A stretch of 64,000 nucleotides of DNA from Sphingobacterium humi (lineage in GTDB: Bacteria > Bacteroidota > Bacteroidia > Sphingobacteriales > Sphingobacteriaceae): the NCBI RefSeq assembly GCF_009768885.1, contig NZ_WSQA01000017.1, forward strand, positions 31,884 to 95,883. Direction: 5' to 3'. Shown here in pieces: positions 44,081-54,720 of the stretch (positions within the stretch are counted from its first letter, which is position 1; every line of letters starts with the position of its first letter). The notes under the pieces were generated by a model. That model worked only from the letters and a program-made list of their open reading frames with translations. It searched no databases and was not told the origin of the DNA. Both the position numbers and the translations under genes were made by a program.

Positions 44081-46390
44081 CTAAAGTGGGATATCGACCG
44101 ATTGTTGCCCCTCAATAGCATAGTACGCCTCCCCAACATGCACGTCGATCTCTTCCTGCGACAGGTTCCGGATGGACAGCAGCTGCTTGCTGATGCGCAC
44201 CGAAAGAATTATACCACGAATGCCTATATGGAATGTAAAGGCATCCCATTGTTCCGGCAGGAAGGGCTGGAAGGATATTTTTTCACCTTTTACCCGCATT
44301 CCAGCAAAACCCTGCACAATGCTCATCCAGGTTCCGGCCATCGAGGTGATGTGCAAGCCATCCTCCGTATCGTTATTATAATCGTCTAAATCTAAGCGCG
44401 CCGTCCGCAAGTAGAAGGCATAGGCCCGATCCTCATCTTTCAGCTTGGCCGCCAAAATGCTGTGGATGCAGGGCGATAGTGAGCTTTCGTGCACCGTCCG
44501 CGGCTCGTAGAAATCAAAATTCCGACGTAGCGCATCCAGGCTAAAGTCATCCTCAAAGAAATACATCCCCTGCAATACGTCAGCCTGTTTGATAAAACAG
44601 GAACGTAAGATACGATCCCAGCTCCATTTTTGATTCAGCGGACGCTCGGAGGCAGGGAGATCTTGCACTAATATTTGCTCCTTGTCTAGGTAACCATCCT
44701 GCTGTAAGAAGACGTCCAGATCTTCATCATAAGGATAGTACATGTTTTCGCTGATCTGTTGCCAGGCGTCCAGCTCCTGCGGGTCCAATTGGCTACAGTT
44801 TAAAAGCTCCGAATAGCGTTCAGCATTGTATTCAGCAACATAACGCAGCGCTTCCATGGTATATTTTAAACACCAAACGGCCAGGTAATTGGTATACCAG
44901 TTGTTGTTGACGTTGTTTTCATACTCATTCGGGCCGGTGACCCCTAGAATAACATATTGTTGTTTGTCGGCACTCCAATTAACGCGCTGTGCCCAGAATT
45001 TGGCAATCGCAATCAATACCGGCAAGCCGTGGCTTTGCAGGTAATCCCAATCCTGACTGTACTGTATGTAATTGTAAATGGCGTAAGCAATGGCGCCATT
45101 GCGGTGAATTTCCTCAAAGGTAATCTCCCATTCGTTATGGCTTTCGGTACCGTCCATGGTCACCATCGGATAGAGGGCAGCCCCCTGTTTAAAACCGAGC
45201 AGCTCCGCATTTTCGATGGCTTTTTGCAAATGGTTATAACGATACACCAGTAAATTGCGCCCCACTTCTTGCGGTGCCGTAGAGAGGTAGAACGGGATGC
45301 AATAGGCCTCCGTATCCCAATAGGTTGCACCGGCATATTTCTCGCCGGTAAATCCTTTCGGACCGATATTCAAGCGTGAATCTGTCCCGGTATAGGTCTG
45401 AAACAAATGGAATATATTAAACCGAATAGCTTGTTGTGCCTTTACATCGCCCTCAATCTGAATATCACTTTGCTGCCATTTCTTGGCCCAGGCTGCCGCC
45501 TGATCGGCCTTAAGGGCGGCGAAGCCACGCGCTTGTCCCTGTTTTAATTTTGCTGCCGTTTGCGCCATGAGCGCCTCCGGGGCATAATTCAAGGAAGAAA
45601 GCACCGCGGCAATCTTCTCGATACGAAGGGTTTGCCCGGCCTGTAATTCCAGCTCGAAAGATTCAGCGATGTATTTCTCTTGTCGCTGGCAGGTGCTCCC
45701 GGCGCGATCTTGTAAAGTATCATCGATATACAAGCTGCTATGTGCACCAACACACAGTTCAAAGCCTGTTTTTAATGTTTTGGTCTGTAGGTAAATGCCC
45801 GATTCGTCTTGCTGATCCGCAACCGGCTCCCAGAATTTATAGGCGTAATTGCTGTCTTGATTGGCAATATCGCCATCCAATTTCGATACAACCTGAACGC
45901 GACAGCCGCTATTTAACACCCGTAGGGCATAGGAAACTGCTCCAAGCTCATCGTCGGCAATGCTGCAAAAGCGCATACAATCTACTTCCACCTGCTTGCC
46001 AGGCGCCCATTCCACACGAAAAGTACGTTGTAAATAGCCTTCCCGCATATGGAGGGTTCGGCGAAATGCTTGTACGCTACAGCTCGCCAAATCCAATAAG
46101 ACCCCGTCTAGGTATATGTCAAAACCAATCCAATTCGTGGAGTTAATCACCTTGTCAAAGGTCGGCGGATAGCCATTCTTCCACCAGCCTACTTTGGTAA
46201 TATCGGGAAAGTAAATTCCAGCAATATAGCTCCCCTGTAAATGTGAACCGCTGTAGCCTTCTTCGAAGTTGGCCCGTTGCCCCATTTTCCCATTTCCAAG
46301 GCTAAATAAACTTTCGGAAATTTTATTTAACTCCGGATCAAAGCCTTCCTCAATAATACTCCAGGCATCGGCTAAGATGTAGTTTTTCAT
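44081..46390 (-). CDS. GH65 maltose phosphorylase
   Basis: A 769-residue cytoplasmic glycoside hydrolase family 65 enzyme. The (alpha/alpha)6 barrel carries the general-acid Glu489 in GPNEYENNVNNNWYTN and the YWDTEAYCIPFYL segment at 357-369; this form of the acid motif is typical of maltose phosphorylases rather than trehalose or kojibiose phosphorylases. It converts maltose and phosphate to glucose and beta-glucose 1-phosphate, which the beta-phosphoglucomutase encoded just upstream (16-bp gap) turns into glucose 6-phosphate. It has no signal peptide and is the last gene of the operon. Confidence 0.9.
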   Translation of the reverse strand: MKNYILADAWSIIEEGFDPELNKISESLFSLGNGKMGQRANFEEGYSGSHLQGSYIAGIYFPDITKVGWWKNGYPPTFDKVINSTNWIGFDIYLDGVLLDLASCSVQAFRRTLHMREGYLQRTFRVEWAPGKQVEVDCMRFCSIADDELGAVSYALRVLNSGCRVQVVSKLDGDIANQDSNYAYKFWEPVADQQDESGIYLQTKTLKTGFELCVGAHSSLYIDDTLQDRAGSTCQRQEKYIAESFELELQAGQTLRIEKIAAVLSSLNYAPEALMAQTAAKLKQGQARGFAALKADQAAAWAKKWQQSDIQIEGDVKAQQAIRFNIFHLFQTYTGTDSRLNIGPKGFTGEKYAGATYWDTEAYCIPFYLSTAPQEVGRNLLVYRYNHLQKAIENAELLGFKQGAALYPMVTMDGTESHNEWEITFEEIHRNGAIAYAIYNYIQYSQDWDYLQSHGLPVLIAIAKFWAQRVNWSADKQQYVILGVTGPNEYENNVNNNWYTNYLAVWCLKYTMEALRYVAEYNAERYSELLNCSQLDPQELDAWQQISENMYYPYDEDLDVFLQQDGYLDKEQILVQDLPASERPLNQKWSWDRILRSCFIKQADVLQGMYFFEDDFSLDALRRNFDFYEPRTVHESSLSPCIHSILAAKLKDEDRAYAFYLRTARLDLDDYNNDTEDGLHITSMAGTWMSIVQGFAGMRVKGEKISFQPFLPEQWDAFTFHIGIRGIILSVRISKQLLSIRNLSQEEIDVHVGEAYYAIEGQQSVDIPL

Positions 46391-46406
46391 AATTAATGTG
46401 TTAGTG

Positions 46407-47060
46407 TTAGCAGCAGAGCCGCTGTAGGGTATCTAAATCTATCTTACTTAAATCGGGAACCACCATATCCGCCGCTGGCAGGTCGGTAGATTGACCGATG
46501 CCAATGGTTTTCATGTGGGCCCGTTGGGCGGCTTCAATGCCGGCGCTGGCATCCTCAAAAACAATGCAGCCGCTTGCAGGTACCTGCAACAATGCAGCAC
46601 CTCGAATAAAAACCTCCGGATCGGGTTTTGACTTGCTGACCATGTTCCCGTCTACAATCACATCAAAATAGCTGCTGATGCCGGTGCGCGCTAAGATCAG
46701 CTTGGCATTCTTGCTGGCCGATCCTAAAGCAATGCCGATGTGATGCGCCCGCAGGCTTTCCAATAGCGATAGGGAACCCGGTAATAACTCGGTTTCGTCC
46801 ATATTGGAAATCATCTCGACATACCAGCCGTTCTTAAGCTGTGCAAGCTCCTCCTGTCGGCTTTGCGGTAGATCAAGCCCTCCCCAAGCCAGGATTTTGC
46901 GCAGGCTTTCGACACGGCTAATGCCTTTGAGTTCCTCATTCTGTGCTTGGCTAAAATCAAAGCCTAAACTATTGGCCAATTGCTTCCAGGCCAAGAAATG
47001 GTATTTTGCCGTATCCACCAATACCCCATCTAAATCAAATAAACATGCCGACAATGCCAT
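46407..47060 (-). CDS. pgmB: Beta-phosphoglucomutase
   Basis: A 217-residue HAD-superfamily enzyme. The nucleophile motif is DLDGVLVD (Asp9, acid/base Asp11), followed by TAKYHFLAWKQLANSLGF and the cap-domain GISRVESL, both characteristic of beta-PGM. Motif III and IV regions (SKPDPEVF, FEDASAGIEAA) are intact. It isomerises beta-glucose 1-phosphate from the adjacent GH65 phosphorylase to glucose 6-phosphate. It lies 4 bp from the GH13 stop. Confidence 0.92.
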   Translation of the reverse strand: MALSACLFDLDGVLVDTAKYHFLAWKQLANSLGFDFSQAQNEELKGISRVESLRKILAWGGLDLPQSRQEELAQLKNGWYVEMISNMDETELLPGSLSLLESLRAHHIGIALGSASKNAKLILARTGISSYFDVIVDGNMVSKSKPDPEVFIRGAALLQVPASGCIVFEDASAGIEAAQRAHMKTIGIGQSTDLPAADMVVPDLSKIDLDTLQRLCC

Positions 47061-47064
47061 GGTA

Positions 47065-48903
47065 TTACGGTATTAATTCAAAAATATAAGTGCTACTCGC
47101 TGGCACTTCGATTGTTTGTAGCGTAGCTAAGGTTTCACCGCTGATAATATTGCGCGCCTTGCTGGCTGTTCCTATTCCTTCTTGATAGCGTTTGCTATCA
47201 ATTTTTACCGCTTCGTTCTTGCTATTCATAATCACCATCACCCGCTTCTGATCATTGTAGCGGAAGTAAACATAAATGCCGTCCTCCGGAATAAATTGCA
47301 GCATTTTCCCGTCTTGTAAAACCGGATTTTGCTTGCGGTAATTGGCTAAGGTTTTTACATAGGTAAAGGCCTCGTTTTCTTTTTCACTTCGCCCGGCAGC
47401 GGTAAATTTATTCACCTTGTCTTTCGCCCAGCCTCCCGGGAAATCTTCCCGTACCAACCCATCAGGACTGGCGAAGTTCTTCATCAGAATCTCCGTGCCG
47501 TAATAAAGCTGCGGAATACCGCGCGTGGTAAACAACCAGGCTAAGCCTGATTTATATTTATTTATATCTTCCCCCACCACCGAAAGGAAGCGGCTGATAT
47601 CATGATTATCTAAGAATACCACATTGTTGTAGGCATCCTCGTACATGAAATCACTGGCGAAGGTGTTGTATAGCCGCACCACACCATCCATCCAGCCAAA
47701 CTTTCCGTTTAGGGCTTCAATAATGGCCCAGTAGGCCTGAAAATCAGTGACCCCTTGCAGGTGGGTTTCCCGCTGTTGGTTGATTTTATTGCCTTGGGTA
47801 AAATAGGCTTGGTTTGGCATGCCATGCACCCAAGTTTCGCCGAAATAGGTCATCTTCGGGTATTCGGCCTCGATGGCTTTGCCCCATTCGGCCATAAAAT
47901 CCAAATCGTTATAGGCATAGGTGTCCAATCGGAAACCATCGATGCCCATTTCCTCAATCCACCAGATATGGCTTTGGGTAATATAGTTTTTTACGTAAGG
48001 GTTATGCTGGTTCATATCGGGCATATGCCGGTCAAACCAGCCGTTACGCATGATGTCTAGGTCTGCTTTGGCGGCATAGGGATCCATATGCACTTGTTCG
48101 CGGTAATTTGTTTTGGTAAAGCTGTCCCATTGATGTACCCAATCTTTCATCGGCATGTCTTTCACGGTAAAGTGCTCGGTTCCGAAATGGTTATGCACCA
48201 GGTCTTGAACCATCTTGATGCCGCGCTGATGGCAGGCCTCAATAAGTGCCCGATAGGCCTCATTGCCGCCTAAGCGTGGATCGACAAAATAGCTTTCCGT
48301 ATTGGCATAGCCGTGATAGGAAGTTACAGGCTGATCGTTGGTTAAAACGGGGTTCAACCAGAGTGCTGTAACACCGAGTTCTTGCAGGTAATCCAGCTGC
48401 TGCGTAATGCCCTGCAGGTCGCCACCATGACGGTAGTACATGCTGTCGCGGTTTAAGCTTTGATCGGCCATACCTGCGATGCGGTCGTTAGATGGATCGC
48501 CATTGGCAAAGCGGTCGGGCATAATCAGGTAGATAAAATCTGCCGATGTAACGCCCTGTAGCTTGCGCTTGGAGGCATCCCGAGCTTTCAGGTCATAGCG
48601 TTGAACCAAGTCCTTTTTGCCCGCTTCCGAAAATATAATCTTCAGGCTGCCGGCCTTCGCCGTTGGGGCAATTTCCAAATCTAAAAAGAGGTAGTTCGCA
48701 TTGTCAACCGCCGATTGCTTTACTAGCGAAACACCCGGATAGGCAATGCTTACCGTTTTGTTTTTGAGATTATTGCCATAGACAAGCAGCTGCACCTTCG
48801 GATTGTTCATACCTACCCACCAATGTAAGGGCTCAATTCGCTTTACCTGCCCGAAAGACAGGCAATGGATACAGATAAATGCTATGGCAATAAGGATTCT
48901 CAT
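47065..48903 (-). CDS. GH13 neopullulanase/cyclomaltodextrinase (SusA-like)
   Basis: A 612-residue exported alpha-amylase-family enzyme (signal peptide cleaved near SFGQ, residue 19). An N-terminal cyclomaltodextrinase-type beta domain (IEPLHWWVGMNNPKVQLLVYG, residues about 23-43) precedes the GH13 barrel with nucleophile Asp327 (GFRLDTY), acid/base Glu356 (GETWVHG) and Asp435 (LDNHDISRF). It degrades malto-oligosaccharides in the periplasm after SusCD import, giving maltose and glucose. It follows susE by 12 bp. Confidence 0.9.
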   Translation of the reverse strand: MRILIAIAFICIHCLSFGQVKRIEPLHWWVGMNNPKVQLLVYGNNLKNKTVSIAYPGVSLVKQSAVDNANYLFLDLEIAPTAKAGSLKIIFSEAGKKDLVQRYDLKARDASKRKLQGVTSADFIYLIMPDRFANGDPSNDRIAGMADQSLNRDSMYYRHGGDLQGITQQLDYLQELGVTALWLNPVLTNDQPVTSYHGYANTESYFVDPRLGGNEAYRALIEACHQRGIKMVQDLVHNHFGTEHFTVKDMPMKDWVHQWDSFTKTNYREQVHMDPYAAKADLDIMRNGWFDRHMPDMNQHNPYVKNYITQSHIWWIEEMGIDGFRLDTYAYNDLDFMAEWGKAIEAEYPKMTYFGETWVHGMPNQAYFTQGNKINQQRETHLQGVTDFQAYWAIIEALNGKFGWMDGVVRLYNTFASDFMYEDAYNNVVFLDNHDISRFLSVVGEDINKYKSGLAWLFTTRGIPQLYYGTEILMKNFASPDGLVREDFPGGWAKDKVNKFTAAGRSEKENEAFTYVKTLANYRKQNPVLQDGKMLQFIPEDGIYVYFRYNDQKRVMVIMNSKNEAVKIDSKRYQEGIGTASKARNIISGETLATLQTIEVPASSTYIFELIP

Positions 48904-48915
48904 ATGCTTCGTTGT

Positions 48916-49935
48916 TTAGTTTTTAACTAGGGTATAAGTGAGCTCCGTAGGGTTCATGCTGACCGTATAACTACCGGCTTCGGTAATTTTGATGTTACCG
49001 CCGCCAAGCGTTAAGCTGCCGTTGCTGCCACCTAGGTTGGTGCCCCAATCGTGGTTCTTCCGGAATTTGAATTCGCCCGTGTTCAGGGTAAGTGTGGATA
49101 CGTAGTTTCCCTTACCGTCATTCACCAGCTTCATGTCTGAATCGACACTCCAGTTCGAGCCCGGTACGGCATCCCCAATCATGCCCCAAATAACTGCGGG
49201 CTCCATGGTCCAGGTATTGCTGTTCATATCCATCGTCAAGAGCATGGTTCCGCCGGCAGCAGGAGCCATAAAGTTGCCCCCTGTAGCACTGATGGTGCCA
49301 TTACCGCCATCGCCGAAATTCACATCCCAGTTTTTCTTGGTCGTGATCTTAAAGCCCGACTTGCCCGCAGGGAAGTGGATGACGCCGGTATACACGCCAT
49401 TGCCCGTAATAGACACTAAGCTGTCGGCCGTTGCCGGGTTCCAGCCTTGGTAATCGCCCGGGATATAAATCCAGGAAGTCAATGGAATCGGTCTGGAGGT
49501 GATGGTTACGACATTACTGTAGACCGCGATAGCTGCTGAGATACTGGATTTTAAGCGTACCTCCACCTGCGAGTCGCTCTCTAAAGGCAGGTTCATGGAG
49601 AGCAACAGGTTGTTGAATTCCATGCCGGTATACGATTTAGTAGTGACGCCGTTGGCCAAAACAACCTCACGTGGCGAGGCAAAATTGCTGCCTTTTTCGC
49701 CAAATTGTAAGGAATAGGTAATACCCGCCGGGTAGCCGAAATCTGATGCGGTATGAGTGAAGTCAATGACTTTATCGTTTAATTTTTCTTTGCTAAGGGC
49801 CACAGCAGTTGCGGAGCCTGTGAGGCTGCCCGACTGTCCTGCACCCGCAATCGTTCTTACTTCTTCCTTTTCGCAAGCGCTGAAAAGGAGGCTGCTAAGG
49901 CTTAAGAATAACAGAAGTTTAGTTAATAAGTTCAT
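48916..49935 (-). CDS. SusE/SusF-like starch-binding lipoprotein
   Basis: A 339-residue outer-membrane lipoprotein (lipobox FSAC, Cys21). After an N-terminal Ig-like domain (KVIDFTHTASDFGYPAGITY region), two similar carbohydrate-binding modules follow: one around SWIYIPGDYQGWNPATADSL and one around AVIWGMIGDAVPGSNWSVDSD, each with the Trp/Asn pattern of SusE/SusF starch-binding modules. It helps hold alpha-glucan at the cell surface. Encoded 18 bp after susD. Confidence 0.85.
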   Translation of the reverse strand: MNLLTKLLLFLSLSSLLFSACEKEEVRTIAGAGQSGSLTGSATAVALSKEKLNDKVIDFTHTASDFGYPAGITYSLQFGEKGSNFASPREVVLANGVTTKSYTGMEFNNLLLSMNLPLESDSQVEVRLKSSISAAIAVYSNVVTITSRPIPLTSWIYIPGDYQGWNPATADSLVSITGNGVYTGVIHFPAGKSGFKITTKKNWDVNFGDGGNGTISATGGNFMAPAAGGTMLLTMDMNSNTWTMEPAVIWGMIGDAVPGSNWSVDSDMKLVNDGKGNYVSTLTLNTGEFKFRKNHDWGTNLGGSNGSLTLGGGNIKITEAGSYTVSMNPTELTYTLVKN

Positions 49936-49953
49936 AATTTCTACGTGTTAATG

Positions 49954-51534
49954 TTAATAGCCTTGATTTTGTGTTAAGTTGGGATTGGCAATAACATCGG
50001 TTGCTGGTAAAGGCAACAAAGCTCTGAAATCTTCAATGGAACGGCCGTCTTTTACGCCGCCTTTCCATGGCCAGGTGTAGGTGCTGCCGGTAAAGCGGCC
50101 GAATCGAATTAAATCGGTACGACGGTAGCCTTCAAAGTATAACTCCCTACCGCGCTCATTCAGAATATCCAATAGCGTAATGGCCGAAACATTGCCTGTT
50201 GCATTGCCATAAGCACGGGTTCTAATCTGGTTGAAGTAATTGACAGCCTGAGCCGTGCTACCTCCCGTTCCGCCACGTAATACGGCTTCCGCATACATTA
50301 GGTACACATCGGCCAAACGGAACAACGGAAAGTCTAAAGAGCTGAAGGTTCCCCCTTGGGAAGCCCCTGGCTGCCCGTTGGATTTCACGTTTTTGAACTT
50401 GGTTACGCGTAGGCCGTCTTTAAACTCGCCTAACTCGTCGTTTTCTAATTTATCGCCGAAGAACATGGCGCGTTTATCGGTATTGCCGCTATAATCGCCA
50501 AAGGCTTGCGGAACAACCTTGGTACTGCGATTGCCACCCCAACCACCGGTAGGTACACCGAAGTTGGTCGGAATCATCTCCCCATTGATCAAGGAGTTGA
50601 TCAAGAAGGTGGTGCCTCCAAAGTTGCGGGTTTTAACGCCATCGTAATTGATGGAGAAGATAATCTCATTCTTGGCTGTGCTGTAATTGTCTTCTAAAAA
50701 GAGGTTTGCATAGCTGCTGGATAAGGCATAGCCGCCATTGATAATTTTATTGGCGTAGGTAATGGCTTCGGTGTATTTACCCGTGCCGGTATATACCTGC
50801 GCATTTAAATATAAACGGGTCAACAGGGTCCACACGGCGCCTTGATCGGCACGTCCGTATTCGTTCTGTTTCGCCTTTTTTATAATAGGCTCAATAGCTA
50901 ATAATTCTTGCTCTACATACTTGAAGAGATCAGCCCGTTGAATCTGTTTTGGCGATTCCTTACCGATCACATTCTCTTCCGTAATAAAAGGTGGATTGCC
51001 AAACAGGTCGAGCAATATCCAATATTGATAGGCACGGATAAAGCGTGCTTCTGCACGATATTCATCTATAGCCGCCGTATTGGAAATGCTGCGCGCGGCA
51101 AGCTTCTCCGGCGTACTCTCACGCAGGAACTCATTGGCCACGGTAATGGTATATAACGTCCGCGTGTATAGGCCTTTCACCATAATATTATCGGCATCCG
51201 GTGTGCCGTATACCATATCCGGAACACCAGGGTCATTCCAGCCACACAGGGTTTCATCGGAGGTTAATTGCTGGATATTCCAGTACAAACGGAAGAAATC
51301 GGACTGCCCGGCATCAATACCCGCTAAATCACTCGCCCCTTCGCCGCCCCCGGAAGTCATCGCTAAACTGCCATACAGCTTTAAAAAGGCTTCCTTATAG
51401 CCTTGTTCTGATTTATAAACCTGATCGGCTGTAATATCGTTCTTCGGGCTTAGATCCAGCAGGTCTTGGCTGCAGGAACTGACCGCCAGGACTAGCATGG
51501 CACCCCAAATACTGTTTTTTATATATCTTTTCAT
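49954..51534 (-). CDS. susD: SusD-like starch-binding lipoprotein
   Basis: A 526-residue outer-membrane lipoprotein (lipobox VSSC, Cys21). LLDLSPKNDITADQVYKSEQ and AFLKLYGSLAM at the N terminus and DFRALLPLPATDVIANPNLTQNQGY at the C terminus are SusD/RagB hallmarks. Placed between susC and susE in an operon with GH13, pgmB and GH65 enzymes, it binds malto-oligosaccharide or starch helices. Symbol given by locus type, not by close identity to the Bacteroides protein. Confidence 0.9.
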   Translation of the reverse strand: MKRYIKNSIWGAMLVLAVSSCSQDLLDLSPKNDITADQVYKSEQGYKEAFLKLYGSLAMTSGGGEGASDLAGIDAGQSDFFRLYWNIQQLTSDETLCGWNDPGVPDMVYGTPDADNIMVKGLYTRTLYTITVANEFLRESTPEKLAARSISNTAAIDEYRAEARFIRAYQYWILLDLFGNPPFITEENVIGKESPKQIQRADLFKYVEQELLAIEPIIKKAKQNEYGRADQGAVWTLLTRLYLNAQVYTGTGKYTEAITYANKIINGGYALSSSYANLFLEDNYSTAKNEIIFSINYDGVKTRNFGGTTFLINSLINGEMIPTNFGVPTGGWGGNRSTKVVPQAFGDYSGNTDKRAMFFGDKLENDELGEFKDGLRVTKFKNVKSNGQPGASQGGTFSSLDFPLFRLADVYLMYAEAVLRGGTGGSTAQAVNYFNQIRTRAYGNATGNVSAITLLDILNERGRELYFEGYRRTDLIRFGRFTGSTYTWPWKGGVKDGRSIEDFRALLPLPATDVIANPNLTQNQGY

Positions 51535-51549
51535 GATGGTCTATTTTTA

Positions 51550-54513
51550 TTAAAATCCAAAGTTTAAGCCTAAGGAATAAATCCGAGGACGTGGATATAG
51601 GGTGTAATCAATACCATTGAATAACTCCGGATCTATACCCTTGTATTTCGATACCACAAACACATTCTGCACATTGGCATTCACCGTCATAGTTACCGTT
51701 CCTTCTTTATCCAGGTTGCCTACATTGTAAATCAAGCCTAAGTTGTCCATCCGTAGGAAGGAAGCATTATTGATGTAATAATCGCTGTAATACTGGTTGT
51801 TATTGAAATTCGTACTGTAAACATCGGAGGTCGCATTGTTGATAAAGCGAGAAGGGTTCAGGATATTCCGTGCAACACCAAAGTTTGAGGAGATGTTATC
51901 ATACACGTAATTCCCGAAGCTGGCACGTATCACTGTATTTAACGTGAATTTCTTGTAGTTGATAGACGTGGTAAAGCCCATGAAATAATCTGGAGCCGGT
52001 TTCTGGTAGTAATACCGATCGGCCGAGGTAATTGCGCCATCCCCATTCAGGTCTTCATATACGCCTTCTAATGGCATGCCTTGTTGGTCGTATACTTGCT
52101 TGTAGACAAAGTATTGGTAAGGAGCAAGGCCTACGGTATGGTATTGGATCACGTTGCCCGTACCGCCTGTAATCCAACCTGCAGCAAGCTGATAGCCTGG
52201 ATTATCATTCAGGGTCAGGTTGGTTACCTTACTTTCGTTCACCGTCATGTTGAAGCCTAAATCCCAGTTGAAATGGTCGCTTTTGATCGCTTGGATATTG
52301 ATGCTTCCCTCGATACCGCGGTTTTCCATATTGCCGACGTTGGTCAATAGCTGATTGCTGTAATTGGTTCCTACCGGAATCTCAATTGTCGCCAAAAGGT
52401 CTTTGGTTTTCTTGTGGTAGGCATCGATACTTCCGTAGATACGGCCGTTCCAGAAACCATAATCTAAACCGATATTGCTGGTGGCGGTAGACTCCCAACG
52501 CAGACTCGCATCGTAAGCAATCGGTGAGTATACATGATAGAATTGATCGCCAATTTGATACTGCGACTCATTCGAACTGTAGTAATAGCTTGGGATAAAT
52601 CCGTAGTTGGAGATACCGTCTTTGTTACCGGTTTCACCATAGCTGATACGCAATTTCAGGTCGGAAACCGAAGCGTTGTCTTTCAGGAAGTTCTCGCCTT
52701 TGATGCGCCAGGTGAAGGCTGCAGATGGGAAGATCCCCCAACGGCCATCCGGATTGAACTTCGATGAACCATCTGCGCGGACGGTTCCGGAAAGGATATA
52801 CCGGTCGGCAATGGAGTAGATTAAACGTCCGTAATAGGATAACAGGCGGTTTTGCTGCACATTATCTGGGAAAGTAGGGGTCGTTAATACGGTTCCTAAG
52901 GCATTATACGAGTCGTAGTTAAACGAGGTTTCTTTGTTGTCGTAATAGCCGTATCCCGCCGTTACATTGATATTGCTGCGGATGCTTTCTATATCTTTTA
53001 CGTAGTTTAAATAGCCTTCAATAAAAGTGTTGTTTTGTTTTCCTCTATAGCGTTGGAAAAAGCCTTTATTCGCAAAGTTCGAGGCTGCAAATTCTGGAAT
53101 ACTGGTAGCGCCCTTGCCTGCCGCAATATCATAACCTACATTGATGTTGGCATGTAATTCCGGTAAGAAATGGAAAGAGTAATCTAATTGTGCATTCCCG
53201 ATGCTGCGGTTGGCAGCAGCACGGTTGCCATAATTCTCTAATTGTGATACCGGGTTACGGGGGGATAAAGAATTGGGAACTGCCCCTTCTTGCCACTCGA
53301 AAAATCCACCGTAAGGGCTTGCGGGGTCATACACGGGCTGCGTCGGATCAAAGACAATAGCCGAACCGATAGCACCCGTATTCGCGAAATTCTGATTCGT
53401 CATGCTCCCTTTAAAGTTGATGTCTAACTTCAAATGATTATCAAAAAAGCGTGGCGATATATTCACGCCTAAGCTTCCGCGACGAAGCATGTCGCTTCTT
53501 AAGTTACCTTCTTGCTCCAAATAGCCAATCGAAACGCGGTAGGGCATATTTTTTAAACCGCCAGATAAACTGATGTTATTGTCGGTGGTAAAGGCATTTT
53601 TATAGATGAGGTCTTGCCAGTCAGTATTCGCCGAGCCTAATAGTCCTTTCTGCGCAGCCGTACCTTTCTCATTCACGAAGGCCCGCACCTGATCCGCACT
53701 CAACACATCTACCTGATTGGCAATGGTAGATAAGGAATTGACTGTACTTAAGCCTAGTTTCGGACGACCGATTTTACCGGTTTTCGTCGTGATTAAAATG
53801 ACCCCATTGGAAGCCCGCGAACCGTAAATGGCAGTAGCGTTGGCATCCTTTAAGATGGTCATGGATTCTATATCGTTGGGATTGATTAAGGATAAGGGAT
53901 TGGCCGCTCCTGAAATGCCAGAGCCATTTAACGGATTGCCGTCCACCACAATCAGCGGATTGTTGCTCGCCGATAGCGATGCGCCACCCCGAATGCGGAT
54001 ATTACTCCCTGCACCCGGTGACCCTCCGTTCGAGGTAATGGATACCCCCGCCACCTTTCCTTGAATCAACTGATCCGGAGAGGTGATCGCCCCTTTCTGA
54101 AAATCTTTCGACTGCACATTGGATACCGAACCGGTCACATGCTTACGCTCGACCGTACCGTAACCAATGACCACCACTTCTCCAATCTCCTCTGCATTAG
54201 ACGATAGGGTAAAGTCTAATACTTGCGAGCTGCTTAAGTTAATACGTTGTTCCGAGCTGCTATGCCCCACATAGCTTGCTTCCACGATAACAGTGCCCGC
54301 ACTTAAGGAGGATAGCACATAATTACCGGATTGATCGGTGGAGGCTTGTTTTCCGCTGCCTTTAATGCTTACCGTCGCCCCAGCTAACGCATGACCCGCC
54401 TCATCGACAACCTTTCCCGAAAGTTGTAGATTCTGTTGTGCCGAAACGCCATAAAAACTGAAGACGAAGATAATGATTAGCCGAAAGTGCCAATTGTAAA
54501 AATCCCTAACCAT
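51550..54513 (-). CDS. susC: SusC-like TonB-dependent maltodextrin transporter
   Basis: A 987-residue outer-membrane transporter: signal peptide (ending near GVSAQ), carboxypeptidase-regulatory-like domain (LSGKVVDEAGHALAGATVSI), plug (IGEVVVIGYGTVERKHVTGS) and barrel with an aromatic C-terminal strand. No STN domain. First gene of the operon that runs to the GH65 gene. Its promoter should lie in 54514-54720, next to the LacI-type palindrome, but I could not fix a clean -33/-7 pair. Confidence 0.92.
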   Translation of the reverse strand: MVRDFYNWHFRLIIIFVFSFYGVSAQQNLQLSGKVVDEAGHALAGATVSIKGSGKQASTDQSGNYVLSSLSAGTVIVEASYVGHSSSEQRINLSSSQVLDFTLSSNAEEIGEVVVIGYGTVERKHVTGSVSNVQSKDFQKGAITSPDQLIQGKVAGVSITSNGGSPGAGSNIRIRGGASLSASNNPLIVVDGNPLNGSGISGAANPLSLINPNDIESMTILKDANATAIYGSRASNGVILITTKTGKIGRPKLGLSTVNSLSTIANQVDVLSADQVRAFVNEKGTAAQKGLLGSANTDWQDLIYKNAFTTDNNISLSGGLKNMPYRVSIGYLEQEGNLRSDMLRRGSLGVNISPRFFDNHLKLDINFKGSMTNQNFANTGAIGSAIVFDPTQPVYDPASPYGGFFEWQEGAVPNSLSPRNPVSQLENYGNRAAANRSIGNAQLDYSFHFLPELHANINVGYDIAAGKGATSIPEFAASNFANKGFFQRYRGKQNNTFIEGYLNYVKDIESIRSNINVTAGYGYYDNKETSFNYDSYNALGTVLTTPTFPDNVQQNRLLSYYGRLIYSIADRYILSGTVRADGSSKFNPDGRWGIFPSAAFTWRIKGENFLKDNASVSDLKLRISYGETGNKDGISNYGFIPSYYYSSNESQYQIGDQFYHVYSPIAYDASLRWESTATSNIGLDYGFWNGRIYGSIDAYHKKTKDLLATIEIPVGTNYSNQLLTNVGNMENRGIEGSINIQAIKSDHFNWDLGFNMTVNESKVTNLTLNDNPGYQLAAGWITGGTGNVIQYHTVGLAPYQYFVYKQVYDQQGMPLEGVYEDLNGDGAITSADRYYYQKPAPDYFMGFTTSINYKKFTLNTVIRASFGNYVYDNISSNFGVARNILNPSRFINNATSDVYSTNFNNNQYYSDYYINNASFLRMDNLGLIYNVGNLDKEGTVTMTVNANVQNVFVVSKYKGIDPELFNGIDYTLYPRPRIYSLGLNFGF

Positions 54514-54720
54514 AATTTTATTTTTTGTTTATAATCAGCAGGCATGTATTTGCCCGCTCCTTGGTTGATTACTAAAATATTATACAATTGTTATAAAAAA
54601 AAGAATTATTTATAATTTTTATCATAAGCTAAAAAGCTTTGCTTTTTATTGTTAAATAATTGTAAACCAACGTAATAAAAATAAATATTTGTTATATTTG
54701 GTCGATCAATTCCCTTGTTT

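Noticed and set aside
54575..54600. Additional GntR-type site (TTATACAATTGTTATAA)
   Set aside because: The half-site order and spacing differ from CTTGTATATACAAG; probably AT-rich chance or another protein's site.
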